DNA from: Candidatus Babeliales bacterium
GTDB taxonomy: Bacteria; Babelota; Babeliae; Babelales; JACPOV01
Length of the DNA stretch: 36,471 nt
NCBI GenBank assembly: GCA_040879965.1
Contig: JBBDJI010000007.1
Coordinates: 93,393 to 129,863 of the forward strand
Direction: 5' to 3'
Shown here piece by piece: positions 1-7,260 of this stretch (position 1 is its first letter; every line of letters starts with the position of its first letter). The notes under the pieces are model-generated. The model was not told the DNA's origin. It saw nothing but the letters and a program-made list of their open reading frames with translations, and searched no databases. Position numbers and translations under genes: made by a program.

Positions 1-1
1 A

Positions 2-808
2 AAAATTCCTTCGGATTGTATTTTGCTTGATGAAATTATTGCCGTTGCTCATGGTCCGGAACGTTCACAAATATTTTGTAAATCAGATCAAGAACGAAGA
101 GGAATTGATAGTCGTCAACGAACTTTAGGTGATTTGATAGGAGATGAGCTCATTTATCAAGATGCGTTAAAGTTTAAGTTGCCTATTGATGATACAATTG
201 TAAAAGATCATTTAAGAAGAACGTTACAAGCATTTGGATTAAAGCCTGGTGATGAACAATCAATTTTTGCACAAGAGGGGTATAGTTATGATGAAGGTTT
301 TAATCAATTTCGTATTATGTATGGCGTAAATACAATGATTGATCAGCGTGTTAGATCTGCTTTATTAGTACCAGAAGATGATGTTATAGCCTATTATAAT
401 GAGAATCCTGTTATTAAAGAACCTGTATACTTTCTTCAGACTGCATTTTTATCATTAGAACGAGAAAAAGGTAAAAAAATGAAAGGTCTTGAAAAAGATA
501 TAGAACGATTCATTAAGACCGGTAAAGGTGTTGATGTTATGTGGAGCGATCCATATTGGTTAAAAGAAAGTGAGATAGCAGAGGGTTTAGATTTTATAAC
601 ACAAATGCAAGAAAATACCATAGAAAAACAACGAGTTGCTGGCGGGTATCAATTATATCAATTAAAACAAAAAAAGCCGCAACGAGCGGTTCCGCTTAAA
701 AAACGGTATAAACAAATTGTTGAGACATTACGCAAACCAAAGTTTGTTAAAAATTTAGAAAAGTACAAAAAATCCTTATTTGATGCGGCAACTATTATTT
801 ATCTTTAA
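2..808 (+). CDS. SurA-like periplasmic chaperone, 5' end outside window
   Basis: The frame is open from base 2, so the gene starts upstream. A TTG at 23 is only an internal codon. The first visible residues, KIPSDCILLDEIIAVAHG, resemble the start of a mature SurA N-terminal domain (a strand of the type D-x-I-I-A-V-V-N-G). An all-helical stretch follows with the SurA-like run TLGDLIGDELIYQDALKFKL and then VPEDDVIAYYNENP. SurA escorts unfolded outer-membrane proteins through the periplasm. No parvulin (PPIase) domain is visible before the stop, so this would be a chaperone-only form. The C-terminal part is lysine-rich (KKPQRAVPLKKRYKQIV), like the SurA C-terminal helix. Its last 14 bases overlap the convergent sbcD-like gene. 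The family call is by pattern recognition and the exact orthology is uncertain. Confidence 0.7.
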   Translation, partial: KIPSDCILLDEIIAVAHGPERSQIFCKSDQERRGIDSRQRTLGDLIGDELIYQDALKFKLPIDDTIVKDHLRRTLQAFGLKPGDEQSIFAQEGYSYDEGFNQFRIMYGVNTMIDQRVRSALLVPEDDVIAYYNENPVIKEPVYFLQTAFLSLEREKGKKMKGLEKDIERFIKTGKGVDVMWSDPYWLKESEIAEGLDFITQMQENTIEKQRVAGGYQLYQLKQKKPQRAVPLKKRYKQIVETLRKPKFVKNLEKYKKSLFDAATIIYL

Positions 809-2039
809 TATCGTTATCGATTTTTTCTTTTAATTGTAAGGCTTTTTCAATTAAGCTTACCTGTTTATTTTCTAATTCTGGTCGAGTTTTAAAATATGTT
901 TGGAGTAATGTGATAAGATCCATATCTATTTTCATTGCTGCACGAGCAGTCCGTATTTTAGGTTGATATATAGGAATGATAGCGACAATGTCCTGTGCGT
1001 TATGGCATGCACGTTGTATTGCTGCTAAATCAACCATATCTTTAAGTTCTGGTGGCAAATGGTACATAATTTTTACAATTGCATCGGTAAGATCAAATTC
1101 TTTAATTTTTTCAATAATTTGAGATGTTTGCGATTCATCAGTTGTTGATTTTATTGAGACTTCGATTTGAATAAATGGTCGCTGTGGTGTTTTAATAAAT
1201 TCATAAGTAGTGTTATTTTTTTCATGAATCGAAACTAAACAAAATCCCTTATCTTCTTTTCGTTCACCAAAATCAATGCGTTCTATAGATCCAGAATAAA
1301 CAAGCGGTGGGTAACCATTTTCATTTAAATTTTGGTATCTATGTAAATGACCTAAAGCAACATAATCAAATGGTTGTATCGCCAGTTGAGATGGTAAAAA
1401 TACCGGGTCATTGCCATAAATGGCGCGTTTTTCTGATCCAGAAAAAATACCAGAAGTAACGGTTAAATGACCCATTAAAACTGCCGGTATTTCTGGATCT
1501 AATTGTTGTGCAAAATGATTAATTATACTGTGAACTCGTCCAGAGATATATTCAGTAAGTTCAAAAGATGATTTGAACTTATGTGTATCAGAAAGCGAAA
1601 CCGTATTACGGGTAGGCCAAGGAATACCAACAATCTGAATCGGCCCATTTTTAGTTTTTAAAGTGAAAGATGTTGGTTTTGCGATTACATGAAAACCATC
1701 TAAAGGTAAATCACCATACATATCAAGAGTATTTGATTTGCCAAAGCTTAGGGGGTTATCATGATTACCTACTGCAATAACAATTGGTATGCCCGCTTTG
1801 TGTAGGCGCAATAAGGACTTTAATAATAATCTTTGTTGAGTTGGGCTTGGATTGGTTGTTTTATAGGCATCACCTGCAAAAAGAAAAAGATCTACTTGGC
1901 GCTCTATTGCAACATCAATACAATAATTAAATGCTTTATCAAAATCTAACAAACGAGAATGAATCCCTGTTTGTGGATCGATTTTGCCATAATTTTCCAT
2001 GCCATAATGAACGTCTGCAGTATGAATAAAAGTAATCAT
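795..2039 (-). CDS. sbcD: SbcD-type DNA repair exonuclease / metallophosphoesterase
   Basis: At 414 residues it matches the usual length of the SbcD/Mre11 nuclease subunit, which works with the SbcC ATPase on hairpins and double-strand ends. The metallophosphoesterase motifs are in order: HTADVHYG (D9, H11), AGDAY (D57), GNHDNP (91-96), MGHLTV and ALGHLHRY. The last is the metal-binding G-H-x-H of the family. The C-terminal 120 residues form the usual less conserved cap region. The ATG overlaps the TGA of glmU as ATGA (2036-2039), so the two genes are probably translationally coupled. No sbcC is visible in the window. A related phosphoesterase acting without SbcC is possible, but the motif set and length favour SbcD. 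Confidence 0.86.
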   Translation of the reverse strand: MITFIHTADVHYGMENYGKIDPQTGIHSRLLDFDKAFNYCIDVAIERQVDLFLFAGDAYKTTNPSPTQQRLLLKSLLRLHKAGIPIVIAVGNHDNPLSFGKSNTLDMYGDLPLDGFHVIAKPTSFTLKTKNGPIQIVGIPWPTRNTVSLSDTHKFKSSFELTEYISGRVHSIINHFAQQLDPEIPAVLMGHLTVTSGIFSGSEKRAIYGNDPVFLPSQLAIQPFDYVALGHLHRYQNLNENGYPPLVYSGSIERIDFGERKEDKGFCLVSIHEKNNTTYEFIKTPQRPFIQIEVSIKSTTDESQTSQIIEKIKEFDLTDAIVKIMYHLPPELKDMVDLAAIQRACHNAQDIVAIIPIYQPKIRTARAAMKIDMDLITLLQTYFKTRPELENKQVSLIEKALQLKEKIDNDIKDK

Positions 2040-3487
2040 TCTTTTGAGGATACGATATCGTTTTGGGTTTTAGTAGCGCCAATAAAAGAGAGTTCAGGGT
2101 TATTTTTTTTTCGTCTATCTTTTTGTATTTTATTAGCATAATCATGTTTATTAATTTGTCTAGCGCGGCCAATTGCAAGCGAATTTGCTGGAACATTATC
2201 GGTTACTACAGATCCTGCTCCTGTTATAGCCGATTGACCAATAGTTACTGGAGAAATTAAAGTATTATTACTCCCAATAAAAGCATTATCTTCTATTGTG
2301 GTATTATGCTTTTCTTTTCCATCATAATTACAGACAATTGTGCCAGCACCAATATTAACATTTTTTCCTATTGCAGTATCACCAAGGTAAGTTAAATGTT
2401 TAGCTTTACTGTGTTGACCTAATGTACATCGTGTAGTTTCAACAAAATTACCGATAATAGATCCTTTTTGGATGTAAGTTTTATCATGTAAATGAGCAAA
2501 CGGGCCAACAGTACAATTTGCTTCGATAATAGAATCAGAAATAACTGAATGGGAACGTATTATAGTATTATCGGCAACTTGTACATTGTCTAAAATTGAG
2601 AATGGTTCAATGGCACAATTACTGCCAATTTTGGTGTTATTAAGAATATGCACGCCAGAACCAATAAAAGTACCGCTACCAATTAATGCGTTAACATCGA
2701 CATGTGTTGATTGTGCAAATGAGAACCGTACACCCTGTTCCATCCAATAAGAAATAATTTCGCATCGTTTAACTTGCTCAGCCATCCATAATTCTTTAAG
2801 GGTATTAATACCACGGATATGGTCAAATGGTGCTTTGATTGTTTCAACTTTTAATTTTTGTTTACTTGCAATTTTTATCAAATCAGTAATGTAATATTCA
2901 CTGGAAACATTGCTATTAGATAGTTTTACAATATTTTTAAGTAAAAAATCTTTTTTAAAAATATAAATACCGCCATTTATACAACAACTATCTTCTGTTT
3001 TTTTTGTAAAGTCTTTAGATTCTATAATTTCGATGCTTTTTTCTGTTTTTATAACGCGGCCATAATGAGTAACAGGATCAGTGTGATGTGCAGTTACAAA
3101 AGTGATAGCTGCCTGTGTATCGATATGTTTTTCAATTAAATCATTTATTAAGTCTTTATTAATTAGTGGTGTATCGCCATTGAGCACAAGGATATTATCA
3201 AGATTCCAAAGTTGCATTGTTTGTAATAATGCATGTCCCGTGCCGAGTTGTTCTTTTTGTTCAATAAATTCATTGTTTTTAAAGTTTTTTCTGATGGTAT
3301 TTTGAATCGCCTGACCTTTATAACCAATGACGATAGAGTTTGCAATTTTTAATTGATTTAAAATATTTAATGGATAAAGGATAATCTCTTGGCCACATAA
3401 TTTTTCTAATAATTTAGTAGAACCGGTTTTGAACCGCGTTGATTTGCCAGCAGCTAGTACAACTGCTTGAACAGTATTTTTTTTCAT
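2036..3487 (-). CDS. glmU: Bifunctional GlmU: GlcN-1-P acetyltransferase / GlcNAc-1-P uridylyltransferase
   Basis: GlmU makes UDP-GlcNAc, the precursor of peptidoglycan and lipopolysaccharide, in the cytoplasm. The N-terminal uridylyltransferase half carries LAAGKSTRFK (11-20), GTGHAL (82-87), NGDTPL (103-108) and HYGRVI (141-146). The C-terminal half is a left-handed beta-helix with hexapeptide repeats and the end motif GAGTIVCNYDGKEKH. Length (483) is close to the usual 450-460 plus a short tail. The acetyltransferase catalytic histidine (H364) and Y367, N378 and K393 are present. The positions equivalent to E. coli R333 and K351 are H334 and T352. A clear AAAAGGAGC ribosome site precedes the ATG. 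It is first in an operon with sbcD. Confidence 0.93.
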   Translation of the reverse strand: MKKNTVQAVVLAAGKSTRFKTGSTKLLEKLCGQEIILYPLNILNQLKIANSIVIGYKGQAIQNTIRKNFKNNEFIEQKEQLGTGHALLQTMQLWNLDNILVLNGDTPLINKDLINDLIEKHIDTQAAITFVTAHHTDPVTHYGRVIKTEKSIEIIESKDFTKKTEDSCCINGGIYIFKKDFLLKNIVKLSNSNVSSEYYITDLIKIASKQKLKVETIKAPFDHIRGINTLKELWMAEQVKRCEIISYWMEQGVRFSFAQSTHVDVNALIGSGTFIGSGVHILNNTKIGSNCAIEPFSILDNVQVADNTIIRSHSVISDSIIEANCTVGPFAHLHDKTYIQKGSIIGNFVETTRCTLGQHSKAKHLTYLGDTAIGKNVNIGAGTIVCNYDGKEKHNTTIEDNAFIGSNNTLISPVTIGQSAITGAGSVVTDNVPANSLAIGRARQINKHDYANKIQKDRRKKNNPELSFIGATKTQNDIVSSKE

Positions 3488-3584
3488 TGAAAGCTCCTTT
3501 TTTATTTTTTATGCTCAATTTTTAATTATGAGTATCTTATCAAAACTTAAAAAAAAATCAGCAGCGAGCTTTATTTTTGTGAAG

Positions 3585-4343
3585 TTATTTTCTGATTAAA
3601 GAATTTTTGCGTTTCAAGTAAGTTCTAGATAATAAGGCTGTTGGCTCAATTGCTAAGATGTTTTTGCAAATATTTAATTCTTTTAATGTTTCTGAATTTT
3701 CTAGATTATCTATTGTTAATTGAGAACGGTGTATTTCTTTGAATTTAAATTTTTTTAAATCTATCATAGTTTTTATTTTTTCAAGAATTTCTTTATGTTT
3801 TTCAAGGACTGATGAATGCAAAGTAAAATTAATTTCTTGGGATAATTGATCCACAATATAGAAGTACTTTAATAAAAAAGTTATTTTTGATTGATTCTCA
3901 ATAGGTAATGCATTAGATTCTTGCGATTCTATTAAGTTTTTAATTTGATTTAAAATATATAAAGATAAAGTTGAAAAACAAGTATTTTTAGTATTTTTTT
4001 TAATGCAAGATTGTTCTTTGTAAAAGTTCTTAGTTAAAGAGTTTTTTGGATAGTTAAGCCATTTGCTGCTTAAGATTTCTATTTCAAGGCCAAGATTTTT
4101 TAGAGAAATTATAAATTCCTCTTCGCCATTATCTTGAGATGATTGACTTTTGATATGTTCGATAAAATTCATTCTTTGTGTGCTCAGTGCTGAGTAACCT
4201 TTAGTAAAATCGTTATCTGATAAGGAGCTGTCTTTTATATTTTTTAATATATTGATAGTATCTGTAGATTTTTCTAAAACCTGGTTCATTCCTAAGATAG
4301 CCGAAGGAATAATTAGTAAAAAAAACATAAAGAATTGAAGCAT
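3585..4343 (-). CDS. Secreted protein, member 1 of the six-gene paralog cluster
   Basis: This 252-residue protein of unknown function begins with a signal peptide (MLQFFMFFLLIIPSAILG, then MNQ). The rest is predicted helical and lysine-rich. It shares two landmarks with its neighbours: a central LSSKWLNYPKN segment (the Leu-Ser ... Tyr-Pro-Lys landmark) and a later aromatic helix, ITFLLKYFYIVDQL. The C-terminus ends in a basic serine motif, KRKNSLIRK. The start lies 15 bases after the stop of the gene upstream, with AAGGAA as ribosome site, so the two are probably one transcript. A poly-T run lies about 30 bases past the stop (minus strand), but I see no strong hairpin with it. Secretion is inferred from the signal peptide only. 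Confidence 0.66.
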   Translation of the reverse strand: MLQFFMFFLLIIPSAILGMNQVLEKSTDTINILKNIKDSSLSDNDFTKGYSALSTQRMNFIEHIKSQSSQDNGEEEFIISLKNLGLEIEILSSKWLNYPKNSLTKNFYKEQSCIKKNTKNTCFSTLSLYILNQIKNLIESQESNALPIENQSKITFLLKYFYIVDQLSQEINFTLHSSVLEKHKEILEKIKTMIDLKKFKFKEIHRSQLTIDNLENSETLKELNICKNILAIEPTALLSRTYLKRKNSLIRK

Positions 4344-4358
4344 TCTGTTCCTTCTGAT

Positions 4359-4928
4359 TTAGTTTAAAATGAGAGAAATAATTTGTGCTTTATCGGTAAT
4401 AGATTTATCTAAAGGACATTTATACCTCCGAGCTAATAAATCGTCAATCTTAAAATAAGAATAATAAATATACGCTAATTTTAAGTACTCATGATCAGAT
4501 AAATTTTCTGCAAGTTTTAAACATACTTCAGTATCAGCTAAAAATTGATTTGATAAAGCATCGAAAATTATCTTAAAAGAATTCTTTTTAAAAGCAATCT
4601 TTTGTTTTTTCTTGTGGGGAAAGAATCTGTTTTTTTCGCATAATTTATCTACTATATATAAGCAATTTTTAATACAGTTCTTAACATTTGTTGAAAAATA
4701 ATTTTCATCATTTATTAAAGTACGATATGTCGTGAGGTTGTTGGCATATTGAATAACACTCTTTTTAATTGTTTCAATATGTTGATTAAAAACGACTTCA
4801 TGTAAAGATCTGTTTTCTAATTGTTCAATATTATTTTTACATGTTAATGATTGATTTTCTAAATTCATTCCAAAAAAATTAGAAAAAAAATTAATAGAAA
4901 TTAAAAAAATTATAAAGGGAAAATGCAT
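4359..4928 (-). CDS. Secreted protein, member 2 of the paralog cluster
   Basis: The frame is open back to 4970, but that ATG lies inside the terminator hairpin of the previous gene. I therefore place the start at 4928, giving 189 residues that begin MHFPFIIFLISINFFSNFFG, a good signal peptide followed by MNLEN. The function is unknown. Landmarks shared with the cluster are an early ENRSLHEV segment, a basic FPHKKKQKIAFKKN block and the aromatic helix YLKLAYIYYSYFKIDDLL. The FPHKKKQK block and the helix after it align well with member 5 (YPKKKSQKKKFKNK), including F, K, F and L positions. Only a weak ribosome site (AAGAAA) precedes 4928. It is probably co-transcribed with the gene at 3585-4343. 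Confidence 0.63.
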   Translation of the reverse strand: MHFPFIIFLISINFFSNFFGMNLENQSLTCKNNIEQLENRSLHEVVFNQHIETIKKSVIQYANNLTTYRTLINDENYFSTNVKNCIKNCLYIVDKLCEKNRFFPHKKKQKIAFKKNSFKIIFDALSNQFLADTEVCLKLAENLSDHEYLKLAYIYYSYFKIDDLLARRYKCPLDKSITDKAQIISLILN

Positions 4929-4950
4929 TTTGTTATTTCTTTTTAAAAGA

Positions 4951-4978
4951 TCCCGAAGATATTTAAGCATCTTCGGGA
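4951..4978 (-). terminator. Rho-independent terminator after the 4986-5618 gene
   Basis: Perfect 10-bp arms TCCCGAAGAT and ATCTTCGGGA enclose an 8-base loop. On the minus strand a short T-rich tail (CTTTT) follows. It begins 8 bases past the stop at 4986. It covers the outer ATG of the next gene and so argues for that gene's inner start. Confidence 0.75.
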
Positions 4979-4985
4979 TAAGAAT

Positions 4986-5618
4986 TTAATTTATTGAATG
5001 TCTTTTTATGATAGGAGAATTTAATTTTATAGGAGAGAGTTTATTTTGTTTTTCAACAGTTTTTAAATACGAATTTTTATTAACAATTGTTGAAAATTGC
5101 TCTTTGAATTCTCCAAAACTATAATTCATTTTATCTGGTTCTACGTGAGGTAAATATATATCAAGTTTTGAATTAAGCAAAGTTTGTAAAAAATAATTCA
5201 TTAGAAACTTTAAAGTATCGTGATCTTGAATATCAATATTATCTTCTAATTGTTTAAGAACTTTTTCAGATGATAATTGATTAAGTTCAAAGCAGATATG
5301 CGCAACCAAAAAAGAAAAAGAAAGAGAATGATAATAATCTTCTTTTTGTATATTATGTTTTTTAAGACAGATTTTAATTTTATGATCTATTTCTTTAAGT
5401 TCATTATAAAAACTATTTGCAGCTTGTTCTGGCAATACAAGTTTAGAATATCTGATGAAATTAGATAAAAACATAAGATTTTCATTATTAATATCTGCTA
5501 TAGCCGTTTCTATTTGTGAAGCTTTTCGCTTTGATTTGGATATAATTAAATTTCTTTCCATTCCATTTATCAGAAACGCGTTAAAGAAACATAAAAATAA
5601 TAAAAATTTAAATTTCAT
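4986..5618 (-). CDS. Secreted protein, member 3 of the paralog cluster
   Basis: This is a 210-residue unknown with a clear signal peptide (MKFKFLLFLCFFNAFLING, then MERN) and an AAGGA ribosome site. Directly after the cleavage region comes the basic segment SKSKRKASQIE, and the last residues are PIIKRHSIN, so both ends carry a basic-x-Ser motif. The middle is helical. The aromatic helix shared by the cluster is TLKFLMNYFLQTLLNSKL, preceded by IQDHD, which matches the LSDHE of member 2. The gene lies between two hairpin terminators (5647-5672 upstream, 4951-4978 downstream) and so looks like its own transcription unit, although I could not recognise its promoter in the 72 bases upstream. Confidence 0.65.
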   Translation of the reverse strand: MKFKFLLFLCFFNAFLINGMERNLIISKSKRKASQIETAIADINNENLMFLSNFIRYSKLVLPEQAANSFYNELKEIDHKIKICLKKHNIQKEDYYHSLSFSFLVAHICFELNQLSSEKVLKQLEDNIDIQDHDTLKFLMNYFLQTLLNSKLDIYLPHVEPDKMNYSFGEFKEQFSTIVNKNSYLKTVEKQNKLSPIKLNSPIIKRHSIN

Positions 5619-5646
5619 TATAGATCCTTGTTTAATGACAAAAAAA

Positions 5647-5672
5647 AGCTACGCATTTATAAATGCGTAGCT
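5647..5672 (-). terminator. Rho-independent terminator after the 5691-6227 gene
   Basis: The stretch is a perfect inverted repeat with 12-13 bp arms (AGCTACGCATTT and AAATGCGTAGCT). On the minus strand seven T residues follow it. It sits about 19 bases past the stop at 5691 and separates this gene from the next member of the cluster. Confidence 0.85.
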
Positions 5673-5690
5673 TTTAATTTTAAAGTTAAA

Positions 5691-6227
5691 TTATGAATGA
5701 GGATTATTGATTGGATTAATACAAATGTTTTTTGAATGTCCTAAACCAAATTGACCAGTTATATGCCCAAAACATACATTGAGGACTTGACGCTGATATT
5801 CTGATAAATTTTCATTCTGTAAGTTTTCTTGTCTCATGAAACCAGCTACAGGTAGAAAAAATGCTTTTGTTTTATTTTCTTTAAAGCTTTCTTGTCGGTG
5901 TCCCCATTTTCCTATCTTATTAAACCTTGGATAATTTTTAGATTTACGAGAAAGCTCATCAAGCATTGCTTTTTTTTCTGCAACCTCTTCCTTATAGGAT
6001 CCCAATAAATCTTCTATAGATAGAGAAAATTGATTATTTACTATATTTTCCATAATTTGTAAATGTTCATAATACATTTCTCTATAGATATCTTTGTACC
6101 TTTGTTGATCAAGTTTACGTTGTTTTAATTGTTTAATTTCATCAAAAGAAATACCGAACAATGAGCTTGGGAGTAAAGTAGCTAAGCCCATAATCAAGCT
6201 TAGTTTGAAATAGATTGTTTTATTCAT
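5691..6227 (-). CDS. Secreted protein, member 4 of the paralog cluster
   Basis: This 178-residue unknown starts with a signal peptide (about residues 1-25, ending LLPSSLFG) after an AGGAG ribosome site. The mature start, FDEIKQLKQRKLDQQRYKDI, parallels member 5 (DIDQIKRRSLTPKLFEKYQ). A later LSRKSKNYPRFNK matches the cluster's Leu-Ser ... Tyr-Pro landmark. The C-terminal region differs from its sisters: a FFLPVAGFMRQ stretch, then ENLSEYQRQVLNVCFGH, which lines up with the ENLSDHEYLKLAYIYY of member 2, then a Gly/His/Asn-rich tail. It has its own strong promoter (6270-6298) and terminator (5647-5672), so it is a single-gene unit. Function is unknown. Confidence 0.66.
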   Translation of the reverse strand: MNKTIYFKLSLIMGLATLLPSSLFGISFDEIKQLKQRKLDQQRYKDIYREMYYEHLQIMENIVNNQFSLSIEDLLGSYKEEVAEKKAMLDELSRKSKNYPRFNKIGKWGHRQESFKENKTKAFFLPVAGFMRQENLQNENLSEYQRQVLNVCFGHITGQFGLGHSKNICINPINNPHS

Positions 6228-6269
6228 CGTAAAAAACTCCTATGAGAATATGGTCTAATTCTATTTGAA

Positions 6270-6304
6270 AGTATAAGTTAGAAACCCCCTTATGTCAAGG
6301 GGGT
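6270..6304 (-). promoter_or_regulatory. Sigma-70 type promoter with G-rich palindrome over the -35
   Basis: On the minus strand a perfect TTGACA (6293-6298) is followed after exactly 17 bases by TATACT (6270-6275), driving the gene at 5691-6227 about 43 bases downstream. The -35 sits in the centre of a perfect palindrome with arms ACCCCCTT (6284-6291) and AAGGGGGT (6297-6304). Both arms are far more GC-rich than the surroundings. No T-run follows on either strand, so it does not look like a terminator. An operator is the likely reading. Confidence 0.68.
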
Positions 6305-6385
6305 CTGATTGTCGTGTAATTTTCAGGTTAAAAAAATCACTTATCTTTAGTTAACAATTCGACATTCAATTTAAGATGCCTAAAT

Positions 6386-6483
6386 TTAGAAATTAAAAAA
6401 TTTAAATTCATCTATATTTTCTTTAATTGAATAATACATAGCCGATTGTTTTTCTGGATCAAATTGAATGCTCGTTATAAATT
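6386..6483 (-). other. Out-of-frame coding remnant after the 6484-7137 gene
   Basis: In another frame on the minus strand this stretch reads ITSIQFDPEKQSAMYY followed by SIKENIDEFKFFNF and a TAA at 6386-6388. The composition is protein-like, unlike the AT-rich spacers nearby. Adding one A to the A7 tract at 6496-6502 would join it to the preceding gene and lengthen that protein from 217 to about 250 residues (counted from 7137). This suggests a frameshift, a slippage site or a sequencing error. Confidence 0.5.
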
Positions 6484-7137
6484 TTATATTTTTACTTTTT
6501 TTATTTTAAATTTACTTATATCTAATTCTTTTTCTTGTACTTTAAAATCATTTATATCTAATTCTTTGCTTTTCTTTGTAATTAGCGCGATTGTTCGAAT
6601 GTTACTAATATAATTGTTTACTAATGGTTTAAAGCGAAATGTATCGGCTAATATATTTTGAAAAACATATAGTAGTTTGTTAAAATCTTGATTTTCTTCT
6701 GATATATCTATTTGTTGCTCGGATATTTTCTTTAAAATATTTTTGTTTAATTCTGCAAAGCATTCTGTAATAAGCTTATTTTTGAATTTTTTCTTTTGTG
6801 ATTTTTTCTTTGGATATTTGCTATTGGTTGGAGATAATAAAATAATTTTTTTTGCTATTTCCGGAAGACTTTTTTTAAATGCTTCTATATAAAAATCTTC
6901 TGGAAAACCTATGTTTTTAAAGCTACTTTCTATACCTCTTATTACATCGTTTGCTTCATTATGAATACTAGTTTGGTATTTTTCAAATAATTTAGGTGTT
7001 AAAGAACGCCGTTTTATTTGATCGATATCTTTTATAAATGAACCGTTAGTATCTTTGCTTTCAATAGTGGGATTGGCGTTAATTGATAAAGAAACAAGTA
7101 ATAAAGCATATAAATTATTTTTGCTTGCAAATTTCAT
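6484..7137 (-). CDS. Secreted protein, member 5 of the paralog cluster, possibly frameshifted
   Basis: I choose the ATG at 7137, preceded by AGAGG, over the one at 7170. It gives 217 residues starting with the signal peptide MKFASKNNLYALLLVSLSIN before ANPT. The mature N-terminus holds DIDQIKRRSLTPKLFEKYQ, similar to member 4. A basic block, YPKKKSQKKKFKNK, matches member 2, and FNKLLYVFQNILADTF matches the cluster's aromatic helix. The C-terminus contains a 12-residue in-frame duplication (KELDINDFKVQE then KELDISKFKIKK) and stops just after an A7 tract. A coding-like remnant in another frame follows, so the present stop may not be the ancestral one. It has its own promoter at 7192-7219. Function is unknown. 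Confidence 0.62.
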   Translation of the reverse strand: MKFASKNNLYALLLVSLSINANPTIESKDTNGSFIKDIDQIKRRSLTPKLFEKYQTSIHNEANDVIRGIESSFKNIGFPEDFYIEAFKKSLPEIAKKIILLSPTNSKYPKKKSQKKKFKNKLITECFAELNKNILKKISEQQIDISEENQDFNKLLYVFQNILADTFRFKPLVNNYISNIRTIALITKKSKELDINDFKVQEKELDISKFKIKKVKI

Positions 7138-7191
7138 TATGGAAACCTCTTGGTTAAAGTTATTTTTCAATTTTCTTCTTATTGCAGATGG

Positions 7192-7235
7192 AGTATATCA
7201 TTAATAGCGATATTGTAAAGTTATTATTAATGATA
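7192..7235 (-). promoter_or_regulatory. Promoter with flanking 11-bp inverted repeat
   Basis: On the minus strand TTTACA (7214-7219) and TATACT (7192-7197) are 16 bases apart, in front of the gene at 6484-7137. A perfect 11-bp inverted repeat, TATCATTAATA (7196-7206) and TATTAATGATA (7225-7235), brackets the -35 and touches the -10. No T-run follows, so an operator is more likely than a terminator. Confidence 0.55.
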
Positions 7236-7260
7236 AGGCGAATTTAGTTTTTTTAAGAAA

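Noticed and set aside
3540-3580. GC-richer patch plus T-run after the 3585 gene as a terminator.
   Set aside because: The best stem I can form is only three to four pairs (AGC/GCT), too weak to call.
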